The notes: generated from the sequence alone by a model not told the origin. 64,000 nucleotides of DNA from Sphingomonas_L flavalba_A (GCF_047553045.1 NZ_CP180208.1:2356001-2420000); one strand, 5' to 3'; counted from the first letter of the stretch, positions 7,657 through 16,985 are shown. Numbers and translations are program-made.

Positions 7657-7991
7657 CGCCCACCCTCTTCAGCGGCAGGGGGCGGCGCCACCGGCTCCGT
7701 CGTCGGCTCGGCGGCTGGCGGTGGCGGCAATGCGGGCTCCGCCGTCGGCGTGGCGTCGGGATAATCGCGCATGATCCGCGCGTTGTCCTCCGCCCATTTC
7801 TTTTCCATCTCGGCCAATTCGGCCTCGCGGACCATCGTATCCAGCCCGGTGCGGAAATGCCGGGCCATGCCCCGCATCTTGCCCATCCATTTGCCGAGGT
7901 GGTGCAACGCGCGCGGCAAATCCTTCGGGCCGATCACCAGCAGGGCGACCAGCGCGACCACGATCAGTTCGGTCGGCGCAACGTCAAACAT
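7653..7991 (-). CDS. tatB: Sec-independent protein translocase TatB
   Basis: TatB forms the substrate receptor with TatC. The 112-residue protein has a single N-terminal membrane helix with the family signature ELIVVALVALLVIGPKDLP (GPKxLP at about residues 21-26), an amphipathic helix (ALHHLGKWMGKMRGMARHF) and a long Pro/Ala/Glu-rich tail. It overlaps tatC by 4 bp and follows tatA after a 29-bp gap, the standard order. Confidence 0.96.
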   Translation of the reverse strand: MFDVAPTELIVVALVALLVIGPKDLPRALHHLGKWMGKMRGMARHFRTGLDTMVREAELAEMEKKWAEDNARIMRDYPDATPTAEPALPPPPAAEPTTEPVAPPPAAEEGGR

Positions 7992-8020
7992 CGCCTTCGC
8001 TCACCAGCGGCCCGGCGCGC

Positions 8021-8257
8021 TCAGCTCGGCCGCGTATCTTCCGGCTGCCGCTCCGTCTCCGGCGCGCGCTGCCCGTCGATCGGGCGGGCCGGGGCATCGA
8101 TTCGCTTCGGCGCTTCGTCATCCTCGGCCAGCCCCTTCTTGAAGCTCTTGAGGCCCTTGGCGACGTCGCCCATCATATCGGAAAATCGGCCCTTTCCGAA
8201 AAGCAGCAGGACCACAATCCCGACTACCAGCCAATGCCAGAGGCTGAAACCACCCAT
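8021..8257 (-). CDS. tatA: Sec-independent protein translocase TatA
   Basis: TatA is the pore-forming subunit of the twin-arginine translocase. The 78-residue protein has the membrane helix WHWLVVGIVVLLLFGKG-type sequence at residues 4-22 with the conserved FGKGRF hinge, then the amphipathic helix MMGDVAKGLKSFKKGLAED, and an acidic/proline-rich tail. It lies 29 bp after the scpB stop and before tatB, so scpAB and tatABC form one co-directional run. Confidence 0.96.
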   Translation of the reverse strand: MGGFSLWHWLVVGIVVLLLFGKGRFSDMMGDVAKGLKSFKKGLAEDDEAPKRIDAPARPIDGQRAPETERQPEDTRPS

Positions 8258-8286
8258 TCCGTCTTCTCCCGGGAATTCGCCTTATC

Positions 8287-8874
8287 TTAGGCGCTATCGT
8301 CATCGCTTTCCAGTTGAACCGCGCTCATCGCCAGATCGACCGGATCAAGCAAGCCCGCGGCTTTCAACTCGTCGATTCCAGGCAGGTCGCGGCGGGACTG
8401 CAAGCCGAAATGCACCAGGAAGCCGGGCGTCGTGGCATAAGTGATCGGCCGCCCCGGCGCCTCTCGCCGGCCCGCCGGTCGCACCCATCCCGCCTCCATC
8501 AGCACGTCCAGCGTACCCTTTGATATCTGAACGCCGCGGATCGCCTCCACCTCCGCCCGGCTAACCGGCTCGTGATAGGCGATGATCGCCAGCGTCTCGA
8601 CGGCGGCGCGGCTCAGCTTGCGCGGTTCCTCGCGGGTCCGGCGCAACAGGTGGGCGAGGTCCGGCGCCGTCTGGAACTGCCAGCGCCCGCCACGCTCGAC
8701 CAGTTCGATCCCACGCCCGCGATAGACATCCCGCAACCGCCCGAGCACGGCGCCAACATCGAAATCGCCCGCGTGCATCCTGATGTCGGCAATGCTCAGC
8801 GGCTCGGCGGCGGCGAACAAAACCGCCTCCACCGCGCGCGACAGATCGTCCTCGGCCGAAAAACCGCCGGTCAT
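8287..8874 (-). CDS. scpB: Segregation and condensation protein ScpB
   Basis: ScpB is the winged-helix dimer subunit of the SMC-ScpA-ScpB condensin that organises and segregates the chromosome. The 195-residue protein has the family blocks AVEAVLFAAAEPLSIADI, the ETLAIIAYHEPVSRAEVEAIRG helix and wing, and GRREAPGRPITYATTPGFLVHFGL in the second winged helix. The ATG overlaps the scpA stop by 4 bp (ATGA), consistent with coupled synthesis. Confidence 0.95.
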   Translation of the reverse strand: MTGGFSAEDDLSRAVEAVLFAAAEPLSIADIRMHAGDFDVGAVLGRLRDVYRGRGIELVERGGRWQFQTAPDLAHLLRRTREEPRKLSRAAVETLAIIAYHEPVSRAEVEAIRGVQISKGTLDVLMEAGWVRPAGRREAPGRPITYATTPGFLVHFGLQSRRDLPGIDELKAAGLLDPVDLAMSAVQLESDDDSA

Positions 8875-9632
8875 CCCCCTGCCTTCAACCAGAGCGGGGC
8901 GAAGGCCTCATCCTGCCGCAACTCCACCCGCCCCTGCCGCGCCAGCTCCAGCGCCGCGACAAAGCTGGATGCCAGCGCCGACCGCCGATAGGCAGCGTCC
9001 TCGGCGACCGGCAGGAAAGCCTCGATCCGCGTCCAGTCGATCCGTTCGCCGATCATCGCCATAACCCGGCTCAATGCCGCGTCCAGCGACATGACCGGGC
9101 GGCGCTCGACCCGGTGGACCGCCGGTTGCCGGCGCGCGGCGATCTGTCCATAGGCGGCGATCAGGTCGTAAAGATCGGCCGACCAGGCCGTCGCCTTGAC
9201 CGTCCGCAACCCTTCCGGCGCCCCACGCACGAACACGTCACGACCGACCCGATCGCGGCCGAGCAGGCGGGCGCCGGCTTCGCGCATCGCGTGCAGCCGC
9301 TGCAGCCGCAGATGCAGGCGCAGCGCCAATTCCTCCGGGCTGGGATCGACCGCCTCGTCACGCGGCAGCAGCAGGCAGGATTTCAGATAGGCGAGCCACG
9401 CCGCCATCACCAGATAATCGGCGGCGATCTCAAGCCGTAGCGCCCGCGCGTCGGCCAGATAGGCCAGATATTGCTCGACCAGTTCCAGGATCGACAATTC
9501 GCGCAGGTCCACCTTCTGCGTCCGCGCCAGCGCCAGCAGCAGGTCGAGCGGCCCCTCCCACCCGTCGATCTCGATCCGCAGCGCCTCGGCGGGCGCCGCA
9601 TCCATCGCGGCGAACTCCATGGCCACAACCAT
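8871..9632 (-). CDS. scpA: Segregation and condensation protein ScpA
   Basis: ScpA is the kleisin subunit that bridges SMC heads. The protein has the N-terminal block GWEGPLDLLLALARTQKVDL and SILELVEQYLAYL, the YLVMAAWLAYLKSCLLLP helix with the conserved KS, and the C-terminal winged helix ending AFAPLWLK. The ATG at 9632 has a GGGG stretch about 10 bases upstream; 9620 and 9605 are possible alternatives, and further-upstream frame is not family-like. nagZ, often next to scpA in related bacteria, is not next to it here; a divergent DUF885 gene is. Confidence 0.93.
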   Translation of the reverse strand: MVVAMEFAAMDAAPAEALRIEIDGWEGPLDLLLALARTQKVDLRELSILELVEQYLAYLADARALRLEIAADYLVMAAWLAYLKSCLLLPRDEAVDPSPEELALRLHLRLQRLHAMREAGARLLGRDRVGRDVFVRGAPEGLRTVKATAWSADLYDLIAAYGQIAARRQPAVHRVERRPVMSLDAALSRVMAMIGERIDWTRIEAFLPVAEDAAYRRSALASSFVAALELARQGRVELRQDEAFAPLWLKAGG

Positions 9633-9731
9633 AGCCGCGAATCCCCGCCCCGATCCAGCCGGTTGCGACAATGGACAGCACCGACGCGCCACGATACCCC
9701 TGTCTCATCCGAACGCATGATGGGGCCGCAG

Positions 9732-11543
9732 ATGAACCGCCGATCCTTTCTCACCAGCGCGGGCGCCCTCGCCATCGCCACCCGCCTGCCCGCGCAACCG
9801 TCGGCGGCCGCCAAGGCCCCGGCCGATGCCGATTTCCACGCGCTGCTCGACCGGATGTTCTACGCCCGCCTCGACGGAGCGCCCACGCGCGCGACAAGCA
9901 TGGGGCTGGATACCGGCGCCCGGGCCGCGCTGCGCGGCCGGCTCGACGACTATAGCCCCGCCGATCGGGGCCACACCCTCGCCCGGCTGCAAGCGGAACG
10001 CGCGCAGCTTACGGCGGTCGACCGCGCCGCGCTCGGTGACGCGGCGGCGATCGACTACGATGTCGTCGCCTGGCAACTCGACACCGCCATCGCCGGTGCG
10101 GAGCGCTTCGCCTATGGTTCGGCGGGCGGCCGTTTCGCGCCCTATGTGATCAGCCAGTTGACCGGCGCCTATCGCGACATTCCCGATTTCCTCGCCTCGA
10201 AGCATCCGGTCGCCAATGCGGCCGATGCCGACGCCTATCTCGCCCGGCTCGACGCCTTCCCCGCCGCGCTCGACCAGAATCTCGAACACGCCCGGCAGGA
10301 CGCGGCACGCGGCGTCATTCCGCCCGACTATATTCTCGACACGACCGGCCGGTTACTCCGCCAGTTACGCGACCAGTCACCCGCCGACGGTATTCTGGTG
10401 TCCGGTTTTGCCGCCAAGCTGGCCAAGGCGGGGTTGTCCGGCACTGCCGCCGAACGCGCCGAGCGGATCGTCGCCGACAGGATCGCGCCGGCGCTCGACC
10501 GCCAGATCGCCGCCGTCGCGGCGTTCCGCGCAAAGGCCAGCCACGACGCCGGGGTGTGGCGCCTGCCGGACGGCGACGCCTATTACGACGCCGCCGCACG
10601 GGCGGCGACGACCGCCGAACTGACCGGCGAGGCGATTCACCAGCTTGGCCTCGATCAGGTCGCCCGGATCAGCGACCGGCTCGACCGGGTGTTGCGCGAT
10701 CAGGGCATGACGCAGGGCAGCGTCGGCGAACGGCTCGTTGCGCTCAACACGCAACCGGCGCAGCTCTTCGCCAACACCGACGCCGGCCGCGCCGCGCTGA
10801 TCGACGCGCTCAACCTGCAGATCGCCGCCAGCTACAAGCGGCTGCCACAGGCCTTCCTTACCCTGCCCAGGGCACCGGTCGAAGCACGCCGGGTGCCGGA
10901 ATTCATTCAGGCCGGCGCGCCGGGCGGTTATTACAACAGCGCGCCGCTCGATGGGTCTCGCCCGGCGATCTACTACATCAATCTGCGCGACACGTTCGAC
11001 CGGCCGAAATTCGGCCTGCCGACCCTGACCTATCACGAAGCAGTACCCGGTCATCACCTGCAGGTCAGCATCGCCCAGGAATCCGGCGACATCCCGCTGA
11101 TTCGCCGCTTCGGCGGCTTTTCCGGCTATTCGGAAGGCTGGGCGCTCTATTCGGAACAGCTTGCTGACGAACTCGACATGTACAAGGACTACCCGATCGG
11201 CGTCGCGGGCTACCTCCAGTCCTTCCTGTTCCGGGCGACGCGGCTGGTCGTCGATTCCGGCATGCATCGCAAACGCTGGAGCCGCGAACAGGCGACCGAG
11301 TATTTCATCGCGACGACCGGCATCGCCCGTGGCCGCAGCCAGAACGAAATCGATCGCTACACCGTCTGGCCCGGCCAGGCGTGCAGCTACAAGATCGGCC
11401 ACACCGTCTGGGAACGCCTGCGCGACGAGGCAAAAGCCGCGCAGGGCGAAAGTTTCGACCTGCGCCAGTTCCACGAAGTGCTTCGCCTCGGCGCTATGCC
11501 GCTCACCATACTGGAACAGGTTGTCCGCGCCCGCTTCACCTGA
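9732..11543 (+). CDS. Tat-exported DUF885 family metallopeptidase-like protein
   Basis: This 603-residue protein begins with a twin-arginine signal, MNRRSFLTSAGALAIATRLP, with a cleavage-like region around residues 20-30, so it is predicted to be exported folded to the periplasm; tatABC is encoded 1.5 kb away. The DUF885 domain carries the conserved zinc-peptidase-like motif HEAVPGHHLQ (about residue 434) and the downstream glutamate motif EGWALYSEQL (about residue 466). The end of the family (LRLGAMPLTILEQ) is present. ATG at 9717 and 9720 are alternative starts. Peptidase activity is inferred from the motifs; the substrate is unknown. Confidence 0.88.
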   Translation: MNRRSFLTSAGALAIATRLPAQPSAAAKAPADADFHALLDRMFYARLDGAPTRATSMGLDTGARAALRGRLDDYSPADRGHTLARLQAERAQLTAVDRAALGDAAAIDYDVVAWQLDTAIAGAERFAYGSAGGRFAPYVISQLTGAYRDIPDFLASKHPVANAADADAYLARLDAFPAALDQNLEHARQDAARGVIPPDYILDTTGRLLRQLRDQSPADGILVSGFAAKLAKAGLSGTAAERAERIVADRIAPALDRQIAAVAAFRAKASHDAGVWRLPDGDAYYDAAARAATTAELTGEAIHQLGLDQVARISDRLDRVLRDQGMTQGSVGERLVALNTQPAQLFANTDAGRAALIDALNLQIAASYKRLPQAFLTLPRAPVEARRVPEFIQAGAPGGYYNSAPLDGSRPAIYYINLRDTFDRPKFGLPTLTYHEAVPGHHLQVSIAQESGDIPLIRRFGGFSGYSEGWALYSEQLADELDMYKDYPIGVAGYLQSFLFRATRLVVDSGMHRKRWSREQATEYFIATTGIARGRSQNEIDRYTVWPGQACSYKIGHTVWERLRDEAKAAQGESFDLRQFHEVLRLGAMPLTILEQVVRARFT

Positions 11544-11559
11544 ACCGGCGGCTGCGCGC

Positions 11560-11877
11560 TCAGTCCTCCTGCGCGATCGTGACTTTCAGGCCGTCGAGCG
11601 CCGCACTGAACGGAATCTGGCACCCCAGCCGGGACTGTTCGTTGCGGAAATCGGAACTGTCGAGCAGATCGCTCTCGTCCTCGCTCATGCCCGGCAGCCG
11701 GTCGGCGAAGTCGGGGTCGACATGGACATGACACGTGGCGCACGAACAGCAACCGCCGCACAGCGCCAGCAACTCATCAAAACCGTTGTCGCGGATCACT
11801 TCCATGACCGTCAGGCCATCATCGCCCTCGACGACATGCTCGGTCCCGTCCCGGGTGACAACGATCAACTTCGGCAT
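11560..11877 (-). CDS. [2Fe-2S] ferredoxin (adrenodoxin/putidaredoxin type)
   Basis: This 105-residue electron carrier has the canonical cluster ligands Cys40, Cys46, Cys49 and Cys86 (CX5CX2C...C), with two further cysteines (43 and 44) inside the loop ALCGGCCSCATCH. The C-terminal FSAALDGLKVTIAQED resembles ferredoxins that serve cytochrome P450 or ring-hydroxylating enzymes, and no such partner is adjacent. The start has an AAGGGAAGG ribosome binding site. It converges with the DUF885 gene with 16 bp between stops and is divergent from the glycosylase gene. A second, different ferredoxin lies at 45001-45336. Confidence 0.93.
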   Translation of the reverse strand: MPKLIVVTRDGTEHVVEGDDGLTVMEVIRDNGFDELLALCGGCCSCATCHVHVDPDFADRLPGMSEDESDLLDSSDFRNEQSRLGCQIPFSAALDGLKVTIAQED

Positions 11878-11951
11878 TTGCCTTCCCTTTCAGTCGCATT
11901 AAACAGCGCTTGCTGGCCCTATGTCGTGCGCCGGGGGGATGATCAAGCCGC

Positions 11952-12578
11952 ATGCTCAAGTCCGTCGACTATCTGCATGCGTCGATCGACTCCCTGGCCA
12001 GGCTCGATCCCCGTTTTGCCGACTCGCTTGCCCGGGTCGGTTATCCACCACCGCGCGACCGCGCCCGGGGCTACGAGACACTGCTGCGCACCATCGTCGG
12101 TCAGCAGGTCAGCGTTGCCGCCGCCGCCGCCGTCTGGAACAAACTCGATGCCCGGATCGGCGACGCCACCGACCCGGCCCGCCTGCTCGCCGCCCCGGAC
12201 GAGGCACTGCGCGCCAGCGGCCTGTCCCGCCAGAAAGTCAGCTATGCCCGCAGCCTTGCCGGGTTGGTGACCAGCGGCGCGCTCGACCTGTTCGATCTCC
12301 CGGAAGACGACGAGGCGGCGATCGCGCGGCTGGTCGAAATCAGGGGTATCGGCCGCTGGTCGGCCGAAATCTATCTGCTGTTCGCCGAAGGGCGGCCAGA
12401 CATCTGGCCGGCCGGCGATCTGGTTATCCAAATCGAGGTGGGCCGCATGCTCGGCCACCCAGAACGCCCCAGCGAGAAACTGGTGCGCGCGGCGGCGGAT
12501 GCCTGGCGTCCGCACCGCGGCGCCGCCGCCCTGATGAGCTGGTTTCACTACAACAATACCAAGGGCATTCCGCTCTGA
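11952..12578 (+). CDS. DNA-3-methyladenine glycosylase (AlkA/MAG-like)
   Basis: This 208-residue base-excision repair glycosylase belongs to the helix-hairpin-helix GPD superfamily. The hairpin EIRGIGRWSAEIYLLF (about residues 115-130) is followed by the catalytic aspartate in WPAGDLVIQ (about residue 155). The front half has YETLLRTIVGQQVSVAAAAAVW, the usual pocket helix. It removes alkylated purines such as 3-methyladenine. The Ada-type N-terminal domain of E. coli AlkA is absent. It is convergent with the gamma carbonic anhydrase gene (14 bp gap). Confidence 0.92.
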   Translation: MLKSVDYLHASIDSLARLDPRFADSLARVGYPPPRDRARGYETLLRTIVGQQVSVAAAAAVWNKLDARIGDATDPARLLAAPDEALRASGLSRQKVSYARSLAGLVTSGALDLFDLPEDDEAAIARLVEIRGIGRWSAEIYLLFAEGRPDIWPAGDLVIQIEVGRMLGHPERPSEKLVRAAADAWRPHRGAAALMSWFHYNNTKGIPL

Positions 12579-12592
12579 TCGGCACCCGCCGG

Positions 12593-13153
12593 TCAATCCC
12601 CGGTCATTGCGCCAATCGCGGCACGATGGGCACGAGCATTTTCGACATAATGCACAACGCCAAGCCGGTTGAAGGCCATTTCGGCCTCGGTCAACATCCG
12701 CGCCAGCTTGGCCGGGCGGCCGGTCCATAGCTCTCCGGCGCCGATCCGCTTGCCCGGCGTCAGCAAGGCGCCGGCAGCAAGCATGCCACCGGTGGCGACG
12801 TGGCAGTCGTTCATGATCGTCGCACCAAGCCCGACAAACGCGCCATCATCCAGAACGCAGCCATGAACCATCGCCATATGGCCGATCAGCACGTCGTCGC
12901 CGATCAGCGTCGGCTGGCCCGCCTCCCCCGGTGCCAGCGGCGAATCGACATGGACGACGGTGCCGTCCTGAATATTGGTCCGCGCGCCGATCCTGATCCG
13001 GTTCACATCGCCGCGCAGAACGCAGTTATACCAGATGCTGGATTCCGGCCCGATCTCTACGTCGCCGATCAGTCGGCAACCCGGCGCAACAAAGGCGCTC
13101 GGGTGGACGACCGGCGTTTTGCCGCCGAACGGAATGATGCTGACCCCTTCCAC
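12593..13153 (-). CDS. Gamma carbonic anhydrase family protein
   Basis: This 186-residue protein is a left-handed beta-helix (hexapeptide repeats GDVEIGPESSIWYNCVLRGD and onward) of the gamma-class carbonic anhydrase/PaaY-like family. Zinc-binding histidines are visible in TVVHVDS and in IGHMAMVHGC. The GTG start at 13153 has GGGAG about 8 bases upstream, and the protein from it begins like family members (IIPFGGKTPVVHPSAF). Whether it hydrates CO2 or has another role cannot be told from sequence. It is followed on the minus strand by no partner gene. Confidence 0.93.
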   Translation of the reverse strand: MEGVSIIPFGGKTPVVHPSAFVAPGCRLIGDVEIGPESSIWYNCVLRGDVNRIRIGARTNIQDGTVVHVDSPLAPGEAGQPTLIGDDVLIGHMAMVHGCVLDDGAFVGLGATIMNDCHVATGGMLAAGALLTPGKRIGAGELWTGRPAKLARMLTEAEMAFNRLGVVHYVENARAHRAAIGAMTGD

Positions 13154-13174
13154 CTTGCGCGCTCCCTTATCTGT

Positions 13175-13711
13175 TCAAGGCCGGTCCATCGCATAACAGA
13201 TGTGCCAGCTAAGCGGGTGATCGGGCGGAAAGCGCGGGTGGGCGAAGTCCAGATCCTTGCGCCGCCGCATGCCGAGCCGCTTCATCAGGCCCCAGCTACG
13301 GACATTGCCGAGCACGGTGATCGCGACCACACGCGGCGCGTCGAGATTGGCCCAGGCCCAGTCCAGCGTCGCCTCCGCCGCCTCGCGCGCATAGCCCTGG
13401 CCCCAGGCGTCGGCCCGTAGCCGCCAGCCAATCTCGACCTCGTCGGCGATCGGGCCGACTTCGCCCGGCTTCAGCCCGCAAAAGCCCAGAACGGCGCCAT
13501 CGTCGACCCGCTCGATGATCCAGAAACAATAGCCGTTTGCCGCGAGCAACGCTTGCTGGCGCGCGACCGCCGCTTTCAGCACCGCGGGATCCTCCACACC
13601 GCCAAGGTGCTCCATCACCTCCGCCGTATTGGTCGCGGCGACAAACGCGTCGCCATCCTCGTCCCGCCACCCGCGCAGGCGCATCCTCTGCGTTTCGATC
13701 GCCACGCTCAT
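13175..13711 (-). CDS. GNAT family N-acetyltransferase (RimJ/RimL-like)
   Basis: This 178-residue protein has the GNAT fold of the RimJ/RimL type: an N-terminal TQRMRLRGWRDEDGDAFVAA strand-helix, VEIGWRLRADAWGQGYAREAAEATLDWAW with the acetyl-CoA-binding segment (QGYARE), and VLGNVRSWGLMKRLGMRR, the conserved NxxSxxxxxKxG-like end motif. It transfers acetyl groups to an unidentified amine. The ATG overlaps the stop of the upstream spermidine-synthase-like gene as ATGA. Confidence 0.92.
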   Translation of the reverse strand: MSVAIETQRMRLRGWRDEDGDAFVAATNTAEVMEHLGGVEDPAVLKAAVARQQALLAANGYCFWIIERVDDGAVLGFCGLKPGEVGPIADEVEIGWRLRADAWGQGYAREAAEATLDWAWANLDAPRVVAITVLGNVRSWGLMKRLGMRRRKDLDFAHPRFPPDHPLSWHICYAMDRP

Positions 13712-15990
13712 GGCGCCGCGTCGGCTTTCGGGACCCCGGCTGTCAGCAGCGGCAGAATACTGGCGAAATCATCCGTCCACGGCGTGAAGCCCGGTGTCGC
13801 GGAAAGCGGCTGCCAGCGGGTTTCGCCGGCAGGCGCGAGCGCCGTCAGTCGGGCAAGCGACGCGGGATTGCGCGACATCGCCACCCATACCGAACTCGCC
13901 AGATGCCGCTGGTCGCGTGCGTCGCGATCGATCTCGTCATGATAGACAGCGGCGGTCCAGCCTCCAGAGGCCGCCGCACCGGCAATGACCGGACGCAGGT
14001 CCAGAAAGCGGTTGGAGATATGAACCAGCAGCAAACCGTCACGGCTGACGACACGCGCATAATTCGCGAAGGCCTCGACGGTCAGCAAGTGCATCGGCAC
14101 CACGTCGGACGAGAATGCGTCGAGAGCGAGCAGGTCGAACTGCCCTTCCGGCCGTGCGGCGAGGGTCAGCCGGGCATCGCCGATAATGACCGGCACATGC
14201 GGCAGGCAGCGGCCGAGGAAATGGAAAGCACCGTCGTCGCGGGCTATCCGCAGCACCGCCGGGTCGATCTCGAAGAACCGCCAGCTTTGGCCGCCGCGCG
14301 CATAGCAAGCGAGCGTCCCGGTCCCCAGCCCGACAACACCGACGCTGGCATCGGCGCCGGCAAGGGCGGGCAGCGCCAGCATCGCCTGCCCGATGCCGGA
14401 CCGGCGGCCGTAATAGGCGGTCGGCTCGGTCTCCCGCCCCGGCACGGTGATTTCAACACCATGCTGGGTCGTCCCATGCGCCAGCGAACGTACACCATCC
14501 GCCGGCATATCGCGGACGGTGTAGATGCCGAAATAGCTGCGCGTCCGCGCGCCCGGCTGGGCACTCAGCTCAAAGGAATGCCAGACACCAAGCACCAGAC
14601 CGATCGCCAGCAGGCAGGCAACGAACGGAATCCGGCGCCCCACCGCCAGCATGCCGATCAGCCCGATGCCAACCGCCGTGATCATTGCCGCGTTCCCGCC
14701 CAACCAGGCTGGGCCGGCAAGGCCGACGGCGGCGAACAGAAACACCAGGCCGACGGCAACGGCCGTCAGCAGCGTCGCGCGCCGGTCGTCGTTCCAAACA
14801 CGCTGCAACGCCGGCGCCAATGCGCGCATCGGCACCACGCAACCGGCAAGAAGCAGGAGCAGCGGGTGTTCGTATGTCCAATCGAACAGCAACGGCGCGA
14901 ACAGCCCGGCGAACAACCCGCCCAGTGCCCCGCCAAGCGACATCGCCAGATAGAAGCCGGTCAACCGTTCAGGCGCCGGTCGGGTGCGATACATCTCCCC
15001 ATGCAGGGCGACCGCGACGATGAACAACAGCAACAGACCGACCGCCATCGAGAAAAACGGCTGGGCCGGATTGTTCCGGATCGCGACTGCGCCGCAGATT
15101 AGCAAGGCAAAAGGCGCGATAAACGTAATCGTCCGGGCAATGCCGCCCCGCGTCGAGAACGCGACCGAGAAGCTGAGCAGATACAAGCCAAGCGGCAGCA
15201 CCCACAGCAGCGGCATCGCGACGATGTCGGTGGTGATATAGGTCGTCGTCGACAGCATCAGCCCCGACGGCACAAAGGCGAGCAGCACCCAATATAGCTG
15301 GCGGCGCAGTGGCGGCGGTTCCGATGGCCGGGCGATGCCGGGACGGGTCGGGTCGTGGCGAGGCAACAGCGTCGCGCAAGCGATGACCAGCAGGATCAGA
15401 ACGCCGTAGCCAATGCTCCACAGCCGGCTTTGCGCGGCCAGCGCGAATCCCGGCTCGACGAACAGCGGATAGGCGAGCAACCCGGCAAAGCTGCCAAGGT
15501 TAGACGCGGCATACAGCGCATAGGGGTCCCGCCCGCCGCTCGCCGCGCTGTACCAGCGCTGGATCAGCGGCGCCTGCGCGGAAACCGCGAAGAACAGCGG
15601 CCCGATCGACACCAGCAGCAGCCACGGCACCCAGAGCGCCGGATTGGCGGTGGCCGACGGATAGATCGCGGCAAGGCCGATCGGCAACCACAGCGCCGCC
15701 GCGCACAACAGCACGGCGTGGACCAGCGCCTGACGCATAACATTCAGCCGACCGAGCAGATGGGCGTAGCTGTATCCGCCGAGCAGCAGCGCCTGATAGA
15801 TCAGCATCGCACTGTTCCACACCGCCGGCGCTCCGCCCAGGCGCGGCAACGCCATGCGGGCGATCATCGGCTGGACGAGAAACAGCAGGAAGCTGCCGAC
15901 GAAAATGGTGAGAACGAACAGTGGCCCGCGCCAGCGAGCGTCGTCGGTTTCGATCGAACGGCCGTCGATCGGGGCGGCCGCGCTGGCCAT
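13708..15990 (-). CDS. Fused MFS-like transporter/spermidine synthase-like protein
   Basis: This 760-residue membrane protein has an N-terminal half of many hydrophobic segments (LFVLTIFVGSFLLFLVQPMIARM, the hallmark start of fused MFS/spermidine synthases) and a C-terminal soluble Rossmann domain with GVVGLGTGTLACY (SAM/decarboxylated-SAM binding) and FDLLALDAFSSDVVPMHLLT. The ATG at 15990 overlaps the hemB stop as TGATG. True aminopropyl transfer is unproven for this family. A separate polyamine operon lies at 50467-52802. Confidence 0.9.
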   Translation of the reverse strand: MASAAAPIDGRSIETDDARWRGPLFVLTIFVGSFLLFLVQPMIARMALPRLGGAPAVWNSAMLIYQALLLGGYSYAHLLGRLNVMRQALVHAVLLCAAALWLPIGLAAIYPSATANPALWVPWLLLVSIGPLFFAVSAQAPLIQRWYSAASGGRDPYALYAASNLGSFAGLLAYPLFVEPGFALAAQSRLWSIGYGVLILLVIACATLLPRHDPTRPGIARPSEPPPLRRQLYWVLLAFVPSGLMLSTTTYITTDIVAMPLLWVLPLGLYLLSFSVAFSTRGGIARTITFIAPFALLICGAVAIRNNPAQPFFSMAVGLLLLFIVAVALHGEMYRTRPAPERLTGFYLAMSLGGALGGLFAGLFAPLLFDWTYEHPLLLLLAGCVVPMRALAPALQRVWNDDRRATLLTAVAVGLVFLFAAVGLAGPAWLGGNAAMITAVGIGLIGMLAVGRRIPFVACLLAIGLVLGVWHSFELSAQPGARTRSYFGIYTVRDMPADGVRSLAHGTTQHGVEITVPGRETEPTAYYGRRSGIGQAMLALPALAGADASVGVVGLGTGTLACYARGGQSWRFFEIDPAVLRIARDDGAFHFLGRCLPHVPVIIGDARLTLAARPEGQFDLLALDAFSSDVVPMHLLTVEAFANYARVVSRDGLLLVHISNRFLDLRPVIAGAAASGGWTAAVYHDEIDRDARDQRHLASSVWVAMSRNPASLARLTALAPAGETRWQPLSATPGFTPWTDDFASILPLLTAGVPKADAAP

Positions 15991-16985
15991 CAGCCGCCGA
16001 CCAGCCGCGCCGCGTGGGCGGCGTGATAGGTCAGGACGCCGGCGCAACCGGCCCGCTTCAGCGCGGTCAGCGTTTCCAGCACCAGTGCGTCGCGATCCCC
16101 GGCACCAACTGCGGCGGCCGCCTCGATCATCGCGTATTCGCCTGACACCTGATAGGCGAACACCGGCACGCGGAACTCGTCCTTCACCCGGCGGATAATG
16201 TCGAGATAGGGCAGGCCCGGCTTGACCATCACGCTGTCCGCCCCTTCGGCCAGGTCCAGCGCGACCTCGCGCAATGCCTCATCACTGTTGGCATGATCCA
16301 TCTGGTACCCCCGCTTATTGCCTTTCAGCAGCCCGCGTGAGCCGACCGCGTCGCGGAACGGGCCGTAGAAGGCGCTCGCATATTTGGCCGAGTAGGCCAT
16401 GATCTGGACGTTGGCGTGCCCTGCCCCTTCCAGCACCTGACGGATCGCACCGACCCGGCCGTCCATCATGTCCGACGGGGCGATAATGTCTGCGCCCGCC
16501 GCCGCCAGGACGAGCGCCTGATCGGCCAGCACCGCCATCGTCTCGTCATTCAGAACATTGCCGGCTGCGTCGATCAGCCCGTCCTGCCCGTGGCTGGTAT
16601 AGGGGTCGAGGGCGACATCGGTCAGCACGCCGATGTCTGGCACCGCGTCCTTCAGCGCCCGGGTGGCGCGGCACATCAGATTGTCGGGGTTCAGCGCCTC
16701 GCGCCCGTCCTCGGTCCGCAAACCGGCGGGGGTGTAGGGGAACAGCGCGATACAGGGGATGCCGAGCGCCGCCGCCTCACGCCCGCGCGCGACGATGCCG
16801 TCGACTGACCAGCGCGACACGCCGGGCAAGGTCGCAACAGGCTCCTCGATCCCCCGCCCCTCCATCACGAACAGCGGCCAGATGAAATCGCTGGGCGCGA
16901 TGCGGGTCTCAGCGTGGAGCGCGCGGCTCCAGGCGGTGTAGCGGGTTCGCCGCAGGCGGAGGGCCGGATAGGACGCGAAAGTCAT
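15990..16985 (-). CDS. hemB: Delta-aminolevulinic acid dehydratase (porphobilinogen synthase)
   Basis: HemB condenses two 5-aminolevulinate molecules to porphobilinogen in heme synthesis. The 331-residue protein has the family start RLRRTRYTAWSRALHAET, the TDVALDPYTSHGQDG metal-site region (aspartates in place of the zinc-binding cysteines, as in magnesium-type enzymes), and the two Schiff-base lysines in MAYSAKYASAFYGPFRDA and VMVKPGLPYLDII. It is divergent from the lipid-kinase gene. Its stop overlaps the start of the next gene by one base. Confidence 0.97.
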   Translation of the reverse strand: MTFASYPALRLRRTRYTAWSRALHAETRIAPSDFIWPLFVMEGRGIEEPVATLPGVSRWSVDGIVARGREAAALGIPCIALFPYTPAGLRTEDGREALNPDNLMCRATRALKDAVPDIGVLTDVALDPYTSHGQDGLIDAAGNVLNDETMAVLADQALVLAAAGADIIAPSDMMDGRVGAIRQVLEGAGHANVQIMAYSAKYASAFYGPFRDAVGSRGLLKGNKRGYQMDHANSDEALREVALDLAEGADSVMVKPGLPYLDIIRRVKDEFRVPVFAYQVSGEYAMIEAAAAVGAGDRDALVLETLTALKRAGCAGVLTYHAAHAARLVGG

